Assembly: GCA_009783295.1 (NCBI GenBank)
Contig: WRHK01000011.1
Coordinates: 16,621-80,620, forward strand
Reading direction: 5' to 3'
DNA from: Promicromonosporaceae bacterium
Lineage (GTDB): Bacteria; Actinomycetota; Actinomycetes; Actinomycetales; Cellulomonadaceae
Length of the DNA: 64,000 bases
Part shown: piece by piece, positions 23,518 to 32,352 of the stretch
How the letters are laid out: each line of letters begins with the position of its first letter
Numbering within the stretch: position 1 is the stretch's first letter
Program-made: the position numbers and the translations under genes
Notes under the pieces: generated by a model
Told to the model about the DNA's origin: nothing
The model's database searches: none
Seen by the model: the letters and a program-made list of their open reading frames with translations, nothing else

Positions 23518-26500
23518 GTGTCGTTCAGTCCACCCCGCCGTTCCGACTCGCCGGCGCGCCGGCGCCTGAGCCCGATCCTCATCACCGTGATCGTGCTCGT
23601 CGCGCTCGTGGTCGCGGTGCTGGTGCTGGCCCAGCTCGGGACGGAGGTGATGTGGTTCCAGGCGATCGGGTTCGGCCGGGTGGTGTGGACGCAGTGGATC
23701 GCGCGCACCGTGCTGTTCCTGGCCGGGTTCCTGGTGATGGGCACCGCCGTCTACCTGACGTTCCGGATCGCCTACCGGGCGCGGCCGGTGTACGCGCCGT
23801 CGACGCCGGAGCAGGCCACGCTCGACCAGTACCGCGAGGCCGTCGAGCCCCTGCGGCGCGTGGTGATGGTGGCCGCGCCGATCGTGATCGGGTTCTTCGC
23901 GGGCATCGCGGCGTCCTCGCAGTGGCGCACCGTGCTGCTGGCGATGAACTCCGTGCCCTTCGGCACCACGGACCCGCAGTTCCACCTCGACGAGGGCTTC
24001 TACGTCTTCCAGCTCCCCGCGTGGCGGTTCCTGCTGAGCTTCCTGGTGGCCGTGCTCATCGTGTGCGCGATCGCGGCGCTCGTGACGCACTACCTGTACG
24101 GGGGGCTGCGGGTGGGGCCGGTGCCGGAGGGCACCGCGCGCACCACGCAGGCGGCCCGCGTCCAGCTCGCCGTCACCGGCGCGCTGCTCATGCTGCTCAT
24201 CGCGGCGAACTACTGGTTCGACCGGTACTCGATGCTCACGTCGTCGGGCGACAAGTTCGACGGCGCCACCTACTCCGACGTGCACGCCGTGATCCCGTCC
24301 AAGGCGATCCTCGCGGGGGTGGCGGTGCTGGTGGCGATCGCGTTCGCCATCGCCGCGGTGCGCGGCAACTGGCGGGTGCCGGCCATCGGCGTCGGGCTCA
24401 TGGTGGTCTCGGCCATCGCCATCGGCGGGATCTACCCGTGGGTGGTGCAGCGGTTCCAGGTGAACCCGAACGCGCAGGAGCTCGAGACCCCGTACATCCA
24501 GCGCAACATCACCGCGACGCTCCAGGCGTTCGGCCTGGAGCACCTGCAGACGCAGCAGTACCCGGCCAAGACGACGGCGGAGGCCGGTGCGCTGCGGCAG
24601 GACGCCGAGACGACGGCGTCGATCCGCCTGCTCGACCCGCAGATCGTCAGCCCGTCGTTCCGCCAGCTGCAGCAGAACAAGCAGTACTACGACTTCCAGA
24701 ACCAGCTCTCGGTGGACCGCTACACGGTGGACGGCCAGTCCCGCGACACCGTCATCGCCGTGCGCGAGCTCAACCTTGACGGCCTGGGCGCCCAGCAGCG
24801 CAACTGGGTCAACGACCACACCGTGTTCACGCACGGCTACGGCGTCGTCGCCGCCTACGGCAACCAGACCGGGCCCGACGGCCGGCCGGCGTTCTTCGAG
24901 GGCGGCATCCCGACGCAGGGCGCCCTCACGGACTCCCAGAAGTACGAGCCGCGCATCTACTTCAGCCCCAAGACCACCGACTACTCGATCGTCGGCGCGC
25001 CCAAGGGCACGACGTCGTGGGAGCTCGACTACCAGGCCGACGACGCCGCCGGCGGCGGGCAGGTCAACACGACGTTCCCGACGCAGACCGTCACGGCCGG
25101 ACCGAGCATCGGCAACTTCTTCTCGAAGCTGCTGTACGCGGTGAAGTTCGGGTCGCAGGAGATCCTGTTCTCCGACCGCGTCACCAGCGACTCGCAGATC
25201 CTCTACGACCGCGACCCGCAGCAGCGCGTGGCCAAGGTGGCCCCGTGGCTGACCCTCGACAACCGCGTGTACCCGGCCGTGGTCGACGGGCACGTCAAGT
25301 GGATCATCGACGGGTACACGACGTCGAACGCCTACCCGTACTCGACGTCGACGCCGATGAGCGAGTCCATCGCCGACTCCCTGACGGCCCAGCAGGCGCA
25401 GGGCCTGCCGCTCACGCTGCCGCAGAACGTCAACTACATCCGCAACTCGGTCAAGGCGACGGTCGACGCGTACTCCGGCGAGGTCACGCTGTACGCGTGG
25501 GACCCGACGGACCCCCTGCTCAAGGCGTGGGAGAAGGTATTCCCGGGCGCCGTGCACCCGATGTCGGAGATCTCCGGCGACCTCATGAGCCACCTGCGCT
25601 ACCCGGAGGACCTGTTCAAGGTGCAGCGCGCGCTGCTGCAGCGGTACCACGTGACCGACCCGGCGCAGTTCTTCACCAGCCAGGACCTGTGGCAGAGCCC
25701 CCAGGACCCCACGGTCACGACGACGACGGGCACCGGCCCGCTGCAGCCCCCGTACTACCTGACGCTGCAGATGCCCGGGCAGAAGACCCCGGCGTTCTCC
25801 CTGACCAGCCTGTTCATCCCGGGCGGTAACTCCGACCGCGAGATCCTCACGGGCTTCCTGGCGGTCGACGCCGAGGCGGGGGACAAGGCCGGCGTCAGAT
25901 CACCCGACTACGGCCAGCTCCGGCTCCTGGCGATGCCACGCGACAACACGGTGCCCGGACCGGGGCAGGTGCAGAACAACTTCAACACCAACACCACCAT
26001 CTCCCAGCAGCTCAACGTGCTCGAGATCGGTTCGTCGGTGATCAAGCGCGGCAACCAGCTCACGCTGCCCGTGGGTGGCGGGCTGCTGTACGTGCAGCCC
26101 GTGTACGTGCAGTCGGCGACGGGCACGCAGTTCCCGCTGCTGCGCAAGGTGCTGGTGTCGTTCGGCAACTCGATCGGGTTCGCCGACACGCTCGACCAGG
26201 CGCTCGACCAGGTGTTCCAGGGCGACTCCGGCGCCAACGCCGGCGACGCCAACGGCACCGCCCCCGACCAGGCGCCCATCGCCCCGCCGACGGGCGGCAC
26301 CGCGCCGCCCGAGACGTCGACGCCCACGCCCACCACGTCGCCCTCGCCCGCCCCGACGGGCAGCGCCCGCGCCCAGCTCAACCAGGCGCTCCAGGATGCG
26401 AACAAGGCGATCGCGGACAGCCAGACGGCGCTCGAGCAGGGCGACTTCGCCGCCTACGGTGCGGCGCAGCAGCGGCTCAAGGAGGCGATCGCCCGCGCGG

Positions 26501-26526
26501 TCGCCGCGGACGGCGCGCTGGGGTAG
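23518..26526 (+). CDS. UPF0182 family large membrane protein
   Basis: A 1002-aa protein with seven hydrophobic helices in the first ~320 residues, a large extracytoplasmic domain rich in Tyr/Gln/Asn, and a disordered Pro/Thr linker before a C-terminal coiled coil ('ADSQTALEQGDFAAYGAAQQ'). Length and order match UPF0182 (Rv3193c), conserved in actinobacteria and cyanobacteria but of unknown function. The GTG at 23518 (SD AGCGAGG) is chosen; the ORF-track start at 23434 would overlap the promoter. Confidence 0.9.
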   Translation: MSFSPPRRSDSPARRRLSPILITVIVLVALVVAVLVLAQLGTEVMWFQAIGFGRVVWTQWIARTVLFLAGFLVMGTAVYLTFRIAYRARPVYAPSTPEQATLDQYREAVEPLRRVVMVAAPIVIGFFAGIAASSQWRTVLLAMNSVPFGTTDPQFHLDEGFYVFQLPAWRFLLSFLVAVLIVCAIAALVTHYLYGGLRVGPVPEGTARTTQAARVQLAVTGALLMLLIAANYWFDRYSMLTSSGDKFDGATYSDVHAVIPSKAILAGVAVLVAIAFAIAAVRGNWRVPAIGVGLMVVSAIAIGGIYPWVVQRFQVNPNAQELETPYIQRNITATLQAFGLEHLQTQQYPAKTTAEAGALRQDAETTASIRLLDPQIVSPSFRQLQQNKQYYDFQNQLSVDRYTVDGQSRDTVIAVRELNLDGLGAQQRNWVNDHTVFTHGYGVVAAYGNQTGPDGRPAFFEGGIPTQGALTDSQKYEPRIYFSPKTTDYSIVGAPKGTTSWELDYQADDAAGGGQVNTTFPTQTVTAGPSIGNFFSKLLYAVKFGSQEILFSDRVTSDSQILYDRDPQQRVAKVAPWLTLDNRVYPAVVDGHVKWIIDGYTTSNAYPYSTSTPMSESIADSLTAQQAQGLPLTLPQNVNYIRNSVKATVDAYSGEVTLYAWDPTDPLLKAWEKVFPGAVHPMSEISGDLMSHLRYPEDLFKVQRALLQRYHVTDPAQFFTSQDLWQSPQDPTVTTTTGTGPLQPPYYLTLQMPGQKTPAFSLTSLFIPGGNSDREILTGFLAVDAEAGDKAGVRSPDYGQLRLLAMPRDNTVPGPGQVQNNFNTNTTISQQLNVLEIGSSVIKRGNQLTLPVGGGLLYVQPVYVQSATGTQFPLLRKVLVSFGNSIGFADTLDQALDQVFQGDSGANAGDANGTAPDQAPIAPPTGGTAPPETSTPTPTTSPSPAPTGSARAQLNQALQDANKAIADSQTALEQGDFAAYGAAQQRLKEAIARAVAADGALG

Positions 26527-26554
26527 CGCCAGGCGCCGGCGACGAGACCTGCGT

Positions 26555-26594
26555 CACGATCCCGGGAGGCGATTTGGTCGTTCCCGGGATCGTG
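26555..26594 (+). terminator. 13-bp hairpin after the UPF0182 gene
   Basis: CACGATCCCGGGA (26555-26567) and TCCCGGGATCGTG (26582-26594) are perfect complements with a 14-nt loop, located 28 nt after the stop. The loop and right arm overlap the likely tRNA promoter (TTGGTC at 26574, TAATGT at 26598). Confidence 0.75.
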
Positions 26595-26597
26595 GCG

Positions 26598-26603
26598 TAA
26601 TGT
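26598..26603 (+). promoter_or_regulatory. -10 box of the tRNA promoter
   Basis: TAATGT lies 12 nt before the tRNA 5' end, with TTGGTC 18 nt upstream as a plausible -35. Confidence 0.55.
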
Positions 26604-26615
26604 TCACGGAGTCGA

Positions 26616-26692
26616 CGCGGGGTGGAGCAGCTCGGTAGCTCGCTGGGCTCATAACCCAGAGGTCGCAGGTTCAAATCCTGTCCCCGCTACCA
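26616..26692 (+). tRNA. Initiator tRNA-fMet (CAT)
   Basis: A complete 77-nt cloverleaf including an encoded CCA end. The anticodon CAT is at 26650-26652. The acceptor stem begins with an unpaired C1 opposite T72, and the anticodon stem has three consecutive G-C pairs (GGG/CCC); both features identify the initiator species. The T-arm is GCAGGTTCAAATCCTGT. It has its own promoter and a strong terminator, so it is a single-gene transcription unit. Confidence 0.96.
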
Positions 26693-26694
26693 CG

Positions 26695-26735
26695 CAGGCC
26701 CGGGATTCTTCGGAATCCCGGGCCTGATTTGTTTC
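26695..26735 (+). terminator. Strong intrinsic terminator of the tRNA
   Basis: CAGGCCCGGGATTC (26695-26708) pairs perfectly with 26713-26726 around a UUCG tetraloop closed by C-G, followed by ATTTGTTTCT. It is the most canonical terminator in the window. Confidence 0.93.
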
Positions 26736-26769
26736 TGGGGGCGCAACGCACCAGTCGACCGCGTCGGCG

Positions 26770-27447
26770 CTAGACCACCGCGCGCTCGGGGACCTCGAGG
26801 GCGAGGACCACGGTCACGGTCCCGAGCAGCGTCCCGGTCAGGCGACGCTGCCATGACGTCCACCGTGGCCGCGCGACGAGGAACGTGGCGATCGCTCCCG
26901 CACAGACGACCAGGATCCCGTTCACGGTCAGGCTCACCGCGATCTGGATGGCGCCCAGAGTGAAGCCCTGCGCGGTGGTGTGGCCCGCGGACGGGTCGAC
27001 GAGCTGCGGGATGAGCGCGAGGTACATCACCGCGGCCTAGGGGTTGAGCAGGTTGGTGACCAGCCCGGTCCGGAACAGCGTGGGCCGTGAGTCGCGCCGC
27101 AGCGGCCGGGCCTCGAAGACCCCGTGGCCGCCCGGCCGCAGCGTCTGCCACGCGAGGTAGCCGAGGTACGCGACGCCAGCGGCCTCGAGACCGACGTAGA
27201 GCCAGGGGACGACGACGAAGACCGCTGCCAGCCCGAGGTTCGCCATCACCAGGTAGACGAGCCACCCCACGCCCGTCCCGGCGAGCGACACCAGGCCCGC
27301 GGCGCGCCCCTGTCCGATGCTCCGTGAGGTGAGGTAGAGCATGTTCGGGCCGGGCGTCAGCACCATCCCGAGGGCGGCGAGCGTCATGCCGGTTGCCGCG
27401 CCGGCGGTCACGCCCGTGGCGTCGGTGAGCTCCTGCAGCAGGTTCAT
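26770..27447 (-). pseudogene. LysE/RhtB amino-acid exporter, interrupted by an in-frame amber codon
   Basis: Two same-frame ORFs together make a normal ~225-aa LysE-family transporter: 27447-27037 encodes the N-terminal half ('LTPGPNMLYLTSRS', 'GLVTNLLNP') and 27036-26770 the C-terminal half ('AAVMYLALIPQLVDP'). They are separated by a single TAG at 27039-27037 exactly where the family has Lys in 'NPK(A/V)'. A single A-to-T change (AAG to TAG) would explain it. Everything else, including the frame, is intact, so this is a recent inactivation or a sequencing error. It is divergent from the CGNR gene. Confidence 0.85.
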
Positions 27448-27472
27448 GCCGTCACTATGGTGTCATGGCCTT

Positions 27473-28018
27473 GTGCATCTCAACCCTTACGGCGAGTACG
27501 CGGTGCTGCTCGCCGGCTCGCTCGCCGACGACTGGCCCGCCGACCGCGCGGGGATCGTCGCGCGCACCCGCGAGCACGGCATGACGCTGGTCTTCGCGGA
27601 GGCGGCCGACGACCACGCCCGCACCCGCGAGGTCGTCGACGCGTGGCTCGCCGTCGTCGACGAGCCCGACCCGGGCCGCCGTGCGGCGCTGCTCAACGAC
27701 CAGATGGCCGCGGCCGCCGCCTACCCACGGCTCACCGACCACGACGACGAGGGCTGGCACCTGCACTACCGCGACGCCGACGCGTCGCTGCCGCACGTGC
27801 TGCGCGCGGTGATCAGCGTCGGCACCGCCCTGCACCTCACCACCCGCGGCATGGACCGGCTCGCCCGGTGCGCCGCCGGCGCGGACCCCGGGGACCCCTG
27901 CCGCAACGTCGTCGTCGACGTCACGCGCAACGGGCGGCAACGGTACTGCTCGGTCCGGTGCGCCAACCGTGCGGCGGTACGCCGGCACCGGGCGCGGGCG
28001 GCGGGACGCGTCACGTAG
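27473..28018 (+). CDS. CGNR zinc-finger regulator
   Basis: A 181-aa protein with an N-terminal all-helical domain (former ABATE domain, 'HLNPYGEYAVLLAGSLA') and a C-terminal CGNR zinc finger: 'RCAAGADPGDPCRN' then 'QRYCSVRCANRAAVRRHR'. The Cys-Cys-Cys-Cys set and the 'ANRAAVRRHR' helix fit DNA binding. CGNR proteins are predicted stress-related transcription factors. The GTG at 27473 is used because the ORF-track start lies inside the divergent LysE gene. It may have regulated that transporter. Confidence 0.82.
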   Translation: MHLNPYGEYAVLLAGSLADDWPADRAGIVARTREHGMTLVFAEAADDHARTREVVDAWLAVVDEPDPGRRAALLNDQMAAAAAYPRLTDHDDEGWHLHYRDADASLPHVLRAVISVGTALHLTTRGMDRLARCAAGADPGDPCRNVVVDVTRNGRQRYCSVRCANRAAVRRHRARAAGRVT

Positions 28019-28027
28019 GACGCGCGA

Positions 28028-28057
28028 AGGGCGCCCCGGCCGGAGCCGGGACGCCCT
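28028..28057. terminator. Bidirectional hairpin between CGNR gene and prfB
   Basis: AGGGCG/CGCCCT plus CCCGGC/GCCGGG around a CGGA loop form an almost continuous 13-bp stem ten bases after the CGNR stop, between convergent genes. Confidence 0.75.
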
Positions 28058-28074
28058 GCTAGCTCGCGGGCGGG

Positions 28075-28088
28075 GGCTCTATCTCGCG
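28075..28088. repeat. Copy of the GGCTCTATCTCGCG dispersed repeat
   Basis: This 14-mer is identical to the left arm of the palindromic repeat cluster at 56144-56157, and lies likewise at a convergent gene end (downstream of prfB). Confidence 0.6.
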
Positions 28089-28105
28089 AAGGAGGTTCGT
28101 GCGGG

Positions 28106-29230
28106 TCAGGACTCCGCGAGCTGCGACGAGCGGCGCCAGCGGATGCCCGCCTCGATGAAGTCGTCGATCGCGCCGTCGAACACGGCCGCCGTGTTGCCCG
28201 ACTCGTGCTCGGTGCGCAGGTCCTTGACCATCTGGTACGGCTGCAGCACGTACGAGCGCATCTGGTCGCCCCAGCTCGCCTTGATGTCGCCAGCGAGCTC
28301 CTTCTTCTTCGCGGCCTCCTCCTGCTGGCGCACCAGCAGCAGGCGCGACTGGAGCACGCGCAGGGCGGCGGCGCGGTTCTGGATCTGCGACTTCTCGTTC
28401 TGCATCGACACGACGATGCCCGTCGGGATGTGCGTCATGCGCACCGCGGAGTCCGTCGTGTTGACGGACTGGCCGCCCGGGCCGCTGGAGCGGAAGACGT
28501 CGACCTTGATCTCCGACTCGGGGATCTCGACACTGTCGGTCTGCTCGATGAGGGGCACCACCTCGACGGCGGCGAACGACGTCTGACGGCGGCCCTGGTT
28601 GTCGAAGGGCGAGATGCGGACCAGGCGGTGCGTGCCCGCCTCGACCGACATGTTGCCGAACGCGTACGGGGCGTTGACCTCGAACGTCGCCGACTTCAGG
28701 CCCGCCTCCTCCGCGTAGGAGGTGTCCATGACCTTGGTCGGGTAGCCGTGGCGCTCGGCCCAGCGCAGGTACATACGCAGCAGCATCTCGGCGAAGTCCG
28801 CGGCGTCGACGCCGCCGGCCCCGGCGCGGATGGTGATGACGGCCTCGCGGGCGTCGTACTCGCCGCTGAGCAGCGTGCGCACCTCGAGCGCGTCGAGGTC
28901 CTTGCGGATGCCCCCGATCTCGCCCTCCGCCTCGGCGAGCGAGTCGGCGTCCTCCATCTCGTTGCCCAGCTCCACGAGCGTCTCGACGTCGTCGATGCGG
29001 CGCGAGAGGTCCTTGACGCGGTTGAGCTCGGCCTGCGTGGCCGACAGCGCCGAGGTGACCTTCTGGGCCGCGTCGGGGTCGTCCCACAGGTCGGGGGCGC
29101 TGGCCTGCTCGGAGAGCACGGCGATCTTCTGCTGCAGCGCCTCCGGGTCGCTCACGGCCTCGATGGACTCGAGGGTGGAGCGCAACGCGCGGATCTCTGC
29201 AGGGAAGTCGATGGATGCCACGAGGGTCAA
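28106..29230 (-). CDS. prfB: Peptide chain release factor 2
   Basis: A 374-aa class I release factor. The stop-codon recognition motif is 'SPF' in '[11 protein letters not shown]' (RF2, UGA/UAA) and the catalytic 'GPGGQSVN' loop carries GGQ. The N-terminal coiled-coil domain is complete. The reading frame is continuous, so the programmed +1 frameshift seen in many bacterial prfB genes is absent. It is divergent from the Tad locus. Confidence 0.96.
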   Translation of the reverse strand: MTLVASIDFPAEIRALRSTLESIEAVSDPEALQQKIAVLSEQASAPDLWDDPDAAQKVTSALSATQAELNRVKDLSRRIDDVETLVELGNEMEDADSLAEAEGEIGGIRKDLDALEVRTLLSGEYDAREAVITIRAGAGGVDAADFAEMLLRMYLRWAERHGYPTKVMDTSYAEEAGLKSATFEVNAPYAFGNMSVEAGTHRLVRISPFDNQGRRQTSFAAVEVVPLIEQTDSVEIPESEIKVDVFRSSGPGGQSVNTTDSAVRMTHIPTGIVVSMQNEKSQIQNRAAALRVLQSRLLLVRQQEEAAKKKELAGDIKASWGDQMRSYVLQPYQMVKDLRTEHESGNTAAVFDGAIDDFIEAGIRWRRSSQLAES

Positions 29231-29304
29231 GGCTACCCGCGCGCCGCGGCCCGGGCGGCCCCGCGGCGGTGGCCGACGGGCCCGGTGGTTTGTCCACAGG
29301 CAGT

Positions 29305-29334
29305 TTTCACGGTTCTCTCTGCTTGCTCTACTCT
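29305..29334 (+). promoter_or_regulatory. Candidate tad operon promoter
   Basis: TTTCAC (29305-29310) and TACTCT (29329-29334) with 18-bp spacing lie in the prfB-tadA intergenic region, about 80 nt before the tadA ATG. The match to consensus is modest. Confidence 0.4.
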
Positions 29335-29415
29335 GACGCCCGACTTGGCCGCTCTGCGGCTGTCCCAGAGGCCGACGACGGCCCCGGGACCGTGTGTTTC
29401 CAGGGGGGAGACCGC

Positions 29416-30129
29416 ATGACTGTCGTCATCGACGATGCCGCAGCCATCCTCGAGAACGAGGTGCGCGAGCTGGTGCGCCGCCGCGGGATCGACCCGTCGC
29501 GCGAGCGCGCGGCGCTCGACCGCCTGGTGGGCGAGGCCGTCGCCGACTACACCGAGCGCACCGCCCGCGGCCTGGTGCCGCCCCTGGCCGACACCGCCGA
29601 GGTGGCGCGCGGCGTCGTCGACGCGCTCGCCGGTCTGGGCCCCCTCCAGCAGTACCTGGACGACCCCACGGTCGAGGAGATCTGGCTCAACGGTCCCGCC
29701 CAGGTCTTCGTCGCGCGGGGCGGCGTGCCCGAGCTCACCACCACCCTCCTCACCGGCCAGCAGGTGCGCGACCTGGTCGAACGCATGCTCAAGTCGACCG
29801 GGCGGCGCCTGGACCTGAGCTCGCCCTTCGTCGACGCGTCGCTGCCGGACGGGTCGCGCCTGCACGTCGTGATCCCCGACGTGACCCGGTCCGAGTACGC
29901 CGTCAACATCCGCAAGCACGTGGTGCGCGCGAGCCGTCTGGACCACCTGGTGCGGCTCGGGTCGCTGACGCCGCACGCGGCCGCATTCCTCGACGCCGCC
30001 GTGCGGGCCGGGCTGAACATCCTCGTGGCCGGGGCGACGCAGTCGGGCAAGACGACCATGCTCAACGCCCTCGCCGGCTCCATCCCCGCGTCGCAGCGCG
30101 TCATCACGTGCGAGGAGGTGTTCGAGCTG
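29416..30129 (+). pseudogene. tadA: tadA (CpaF-type pilus ATPase), 5' part, split by element 1
   Basis: Codons 1-238 of a TadA/CpaF secretion ATPase: N-terminal helical domain, 'LGPLQQYLDDPTVEEIWLN' and Walker A 'GATQSGKTTMLNAL' (about 206-219), ending at 'CEEVFEL'. The frame then enters mobile DNA and runs on with unrelated residues to 30372. The rest, with Walker B, resumes at 37842. Joined at CTG the two parts give an uninterrupted 418-aa protein, the normal length. As integrated, the ATPase cannot work because Walker A and Walker B are on separate fragments. SD GGGGGGAG precedes the ATG. Confidence 0.92.
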
Positions 30130-30140
30130 ACAGTAGCGGA

Positions 30141-30146
30141 TAGAAT
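30141..30146 (+). promoter_or_regulatory. -10 box of the element 1 integrase gene
   Basis: TAGAAT ends 6 nt before the integrase ATG, indicating a leaderless mRNA. The matching -35 position (about 30118-30123) falls in the tadA flank rather than in the element, so promoter strength may differ between attL and the excised circle. Confidence 0.55.
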
Positions 30147-30152
30147 ACCTAC

Positions 30153-31520
30153 ATGCGAGCGATCCTCTACACCCGCGTGTCCCTCGACCGAACCGGCGAG
30201 GGCGCCGCTGTCGCACGTCAGCTCGAAGATGCACGCGACCTCGCGAACCGGCGCGGCTGGACCATCGTCGCCGAGCACTCCGACAACGACACGAGCGCAT
30301 CGGGCACGAAGAAGCGCCCCGGCTTCGATGCGGTGCTCGCTGACGTCGCCTCGGGCCGCGCAGACGTCGTAATCGCCTGGGCGCTGGACCGCCTGACCCG
30401 CAACCGCCGCGACACGGTTCGGCTGATCGAGGCCTGCCAGGATGCCGGCGTATCCATCGCACTGGTGCGTGGCTCTGACATCGACATGACCTCGCCGTCC
30501 GGGCGCCTGGTGGCCGACGTGCTCGCGAGCGTCGCCCGCGCCGAGATCGAGACGAAGGGCGACCGCCAGAAGCGCGCCAACGACCAGCGCGCGGCACAGG
30601 GCAGGCCGATCGCTGGCGGCGCGCGTCCGTTCGGGTACGAGTCCGGCGGCATGAAGACCCGCGAGTCCGAGGCGGTGCTCGTGCGCGAGGCCTATGCGAG
30701 CATCCTGGCTGGCGGCGCCCTGCGGTCGATCGCCCGCACGTGGAACGACGCAGGCGCCCGCACGAGCCGGGGGAACACGTGGGACGGCCCGACTGTCCGC
30801 CTTCGCCTGCTGTCCCCGCGCTACGCCGCCCTGCGCATGCACCGCGGCGAGATTGTCGGCGCCGCCGCGTGGGAGCCGATCGTGAGCGAGGCGACGTGGC
30901 GCGCTGCCATGCACGTGCTGTCGGACCCGCAGCGCTCGACGGTCAAGGAGCGCAGCATCAAGTACATGCTGACGGGCATCCTGACGTGCGGACGCTGCGG
31001 CGAGTACATGGCGACGGCGCACACTGCCCGCGGATCGCGGCTCTACAAGTGCAAGAACAGCGACACGGCACGCAACGCCGAGCAGCTCGACGACCTCGTG
31101 ACGGCAGTCGTGCTCGAGCGCCTGCGACGTCCCGATGCTGCCGACCTTGCTGCACCGTCGCAGGGCGTCGACGTCGGCTCTCTGCGCACCGATGCCCAGG
31201 CGCTGCGCACGCAGCTCGACGAGGCTGCGGCCCTGTTCGCCGCGGGCAGCATCCGGGCATCGCAGCTGGCGACGATCACGACCCGCATCGAGGACCGTCT
31301 GCGCGTGATCGAGAGCGAGCTCGAGGCCGCAGGGCGTGCCGATGCCGTGACGTCCGTCCTGGGCGAGCGCGACGTGCAGGCGACGTGGGACGACCTCGAC
31401 GTCATGCGCCGGCGTGCGGTCATCAAGGCGCTGTTCTCGCGCGTCACCGTACTTCCCGTCGCGAAGGGCACGCGGACGCTGCAGCCCGAGCACGTCACGA
31501 TCGAGTGGAGGACAGCGTGA
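30153..31520 (+). CDS. Large serine integrase of element 1
   Basis: A 455-aa serine recombinase. The N-terminal resolvase domain has the catalytic 'YTRVSLD' (Ser10), 'ALDRLTRNRRD' and 'RGSDIDMTSPSGRL'; then comes a recombinase domain ('RPIAGGARPFGYE', 'SPRYAALRMHRGE'), a zinc ribbon with 'CGRCGEYM' but only one later Cys ('YKCKN'), and a C-terminal coiled coil. It should integrate and, with a directionality factor, excise the element. It starts 23 bp inside the left end and reads inward. No obvious excision factor is next to it. Confidence 0.93.
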   Translation: MRAILYTRVSLDRTGEGAAVARQLEDARDLANRRGWTIVAEHSDNDTSASGTKKRPGFDAVLADVASGRADVVIAWALDRLTRNRRDTVRLIEACQDAGVSIALVRGSDIDMTSPSGRLVADVLASVARAEIETKGDRQKRANDQRAAQGRPIAGGARPFGYESGGMKTRESEAVLVREAYASILAGGALRSIARTWNDAGARTSRGNTWDGPTVRLRLLSPRYAALRMHRGEIVGAAAWEPIVSEATWRAAMHVLSDPQRSTVKERSIKYMLTGILTCGRCGEYMATAHTARGSRLYKCKNSDTARNAEQLDDLVTAVVLERLRRPDAADLAAPSQGVDVGSLRTDAQALRTQLDEAAALFAAGSIRASQLATITTRIEDRLRVIESELEAAGRADAVTSVLGERDVQATWDDLDVMRRRAVIKALFSRVTVLPVAKGTRTLQPEHVTIEWRTA

Positions 31521-31840
31521 CTGCTCAGGTACGGATTCGCTGCGGCGAGTGCCGGCGCATCCTCGCGACCATCGACCCCGGCCCTGTGGTCCACATGCGG
31601 CACCCGGAGACGTTCGAGCTCCACCAGATCAACGGATGGTTCGCCGATTGGCTCGACGTCGAGGCATGCCGCTGCGACATTCCCGCCACGGACGCCGGAC
31701 TTTGGCGCCTGCTCGACAGTAAGCGTCCCGGAGGCACACTCCGAGCGAATCACGAGGTTCCGTGGTCGCGGATCAATGCCGCTCTCAACGACTCCCGGCG
31801 CGCCGGGAAGCCGCGGGACATCACTTTGGCGCGCAACTGA
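31517..31840 (+). CDS. Hypothetical protein with cysteine pairs
   Basis: A 107-aa ORF starting GTG at 31517, overlapping the integrase stop (GTGA), hence co-expressed with it. 'RCGECRR' and 'EACRCD' could form one zinc site; a His-rich stretch 'VHMRHPETFELHQ' lies between. No family is recognised. Its position directly after the integrase makes it a candidate accessory or directionality factor, but this is only positional reasoning. Confidence 0.65.
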   Translation: MTAQVRIRCGECRRILATIDPGPVVHMRHPETFELHQINGWFADWLDVEACRCDIPATDAGLWRLLDSKRPGGTLRANHEVPWSRINAALNDSRRAGKPRDITLARN

Positions 31841-31897
31841 GATAACCTAATCCCGAAGTACTGGTAGCCCCTCGGTCGTTCCGTAGAGTTAGCGCCT

Positions 31898-31930
31898 GGG
31901 CACGCGCAGACCTTGGAGTCTGCCGTGCCC
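31898..31930 (+). promoter_or_regulatory. Hairpin overlapping the start of the conserved small gene
   Basis: GGGCACG-C-GCAGAC (31898-31911) pairs with GTCTGCCGTGCCC (31918-31930), 13 bp with one bulge and a 6-nt loop. The likely GTG start (31925) is inside the right arm. A comparable long hairpin precedes the homologous gene in element 2 (45908-45950). Confidence 0.55.
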
Positions 31931-32128
31931 TCTTCTGTGTTTGAGGCCCGTTCACGCCTGGGAGTCGCATCCCGGCGTCGGGATCACGAGGCAGTCCGCG
32001 AAGCCCGTCGAGACCTCGCAGCTGCGAAGCTCGAAACCTACGTCGCGTCCGTCGTCGACGCCGCTCCCCCGCTTACGCCTGAGCAGCGCGACCGCATTGC
32101 TGCCCTTCTGGCCGGCGGTGCAAAGTGA
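31925..32128 (+). CDS. Small protein shared by both elements (homologue of 45681-45896)
   Basis: A 67-aa (GTG 31925) or 71-aa (TTG 31913) basic helical protein ending 'APPLTPEQRDRIAALLAGGAK'. It aligns along its length with the 71-aa protein of element 2: both contain 'ARRDL', 'Y(V/I)', 'APPLT.EQ..R.A.LL.GGA'. The conservation across otherwise different elements, and the location at the head of the early gene cluster in both, suggests a core function such as DNA binding. No known domain is recognised. Overlaps the next gene by GTGA. Confidence 0.75.
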   Translation: MPSSVFEARSRLGVASRRRDHEAVREARRDLAAAKLETYVASVVDAAPPLTPEQRDRIAALLAGGAK

Positions 32129-32352
32129 AGCGCCCCGGCGTGCAGACCGGGGCGCTGGAGACGTTTGGCGGCGTCTCCACGATGGTACGGCCGACCACTG
32201 ACGCCGGAGAGCTCGAGGGCGCCGAGATGCTCTGGCGCGCGCTCAAGGCTGCGCCGAAGCTCGACACGTCGCCGCGGCGCCCGTTCGCCGACATCGACCA
32301 GCACCGCAAGCACATGCGAGACCTGGACCGGTTCCTGGCGGCGATCGCATGA
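32125..32352 (+). CDS. Hypothetical element 1 protein, 75 aa
   Basis: A charged helical protein ('ELEGAEMLWRALKAAPKLD', 'DIDQHRKHMRDLDRFL'). Its GTG start overlaps the upstream stop and its stop overlaps the next ATG (ATGA), so it sits in a tightly coupled operon between the shared small protein and the rep-like gene. No family is recognised. Confidence 0.65.
   Translation: MKRPGVQTGALETFGGVSTMVRPTTDAGELEGAEMLWRALKAAPKLDTSPRRPFADIDQHRKHMRDLDRFLAAIA

Noticed and set aside
26770-27447. Amber codon read as a recoding or pyrrolysine site
   Set aside because: LysE transporters have an ordinary Lys there and no recoding signals or pyrrolysine genes are visible; a point mutation is simpler.
28106-29230. 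Possible programmed frameshift in prfB
   Set aside because: The RF2 frame is continuous from a normal start; no in-frame UGA after codon ~25 is present.
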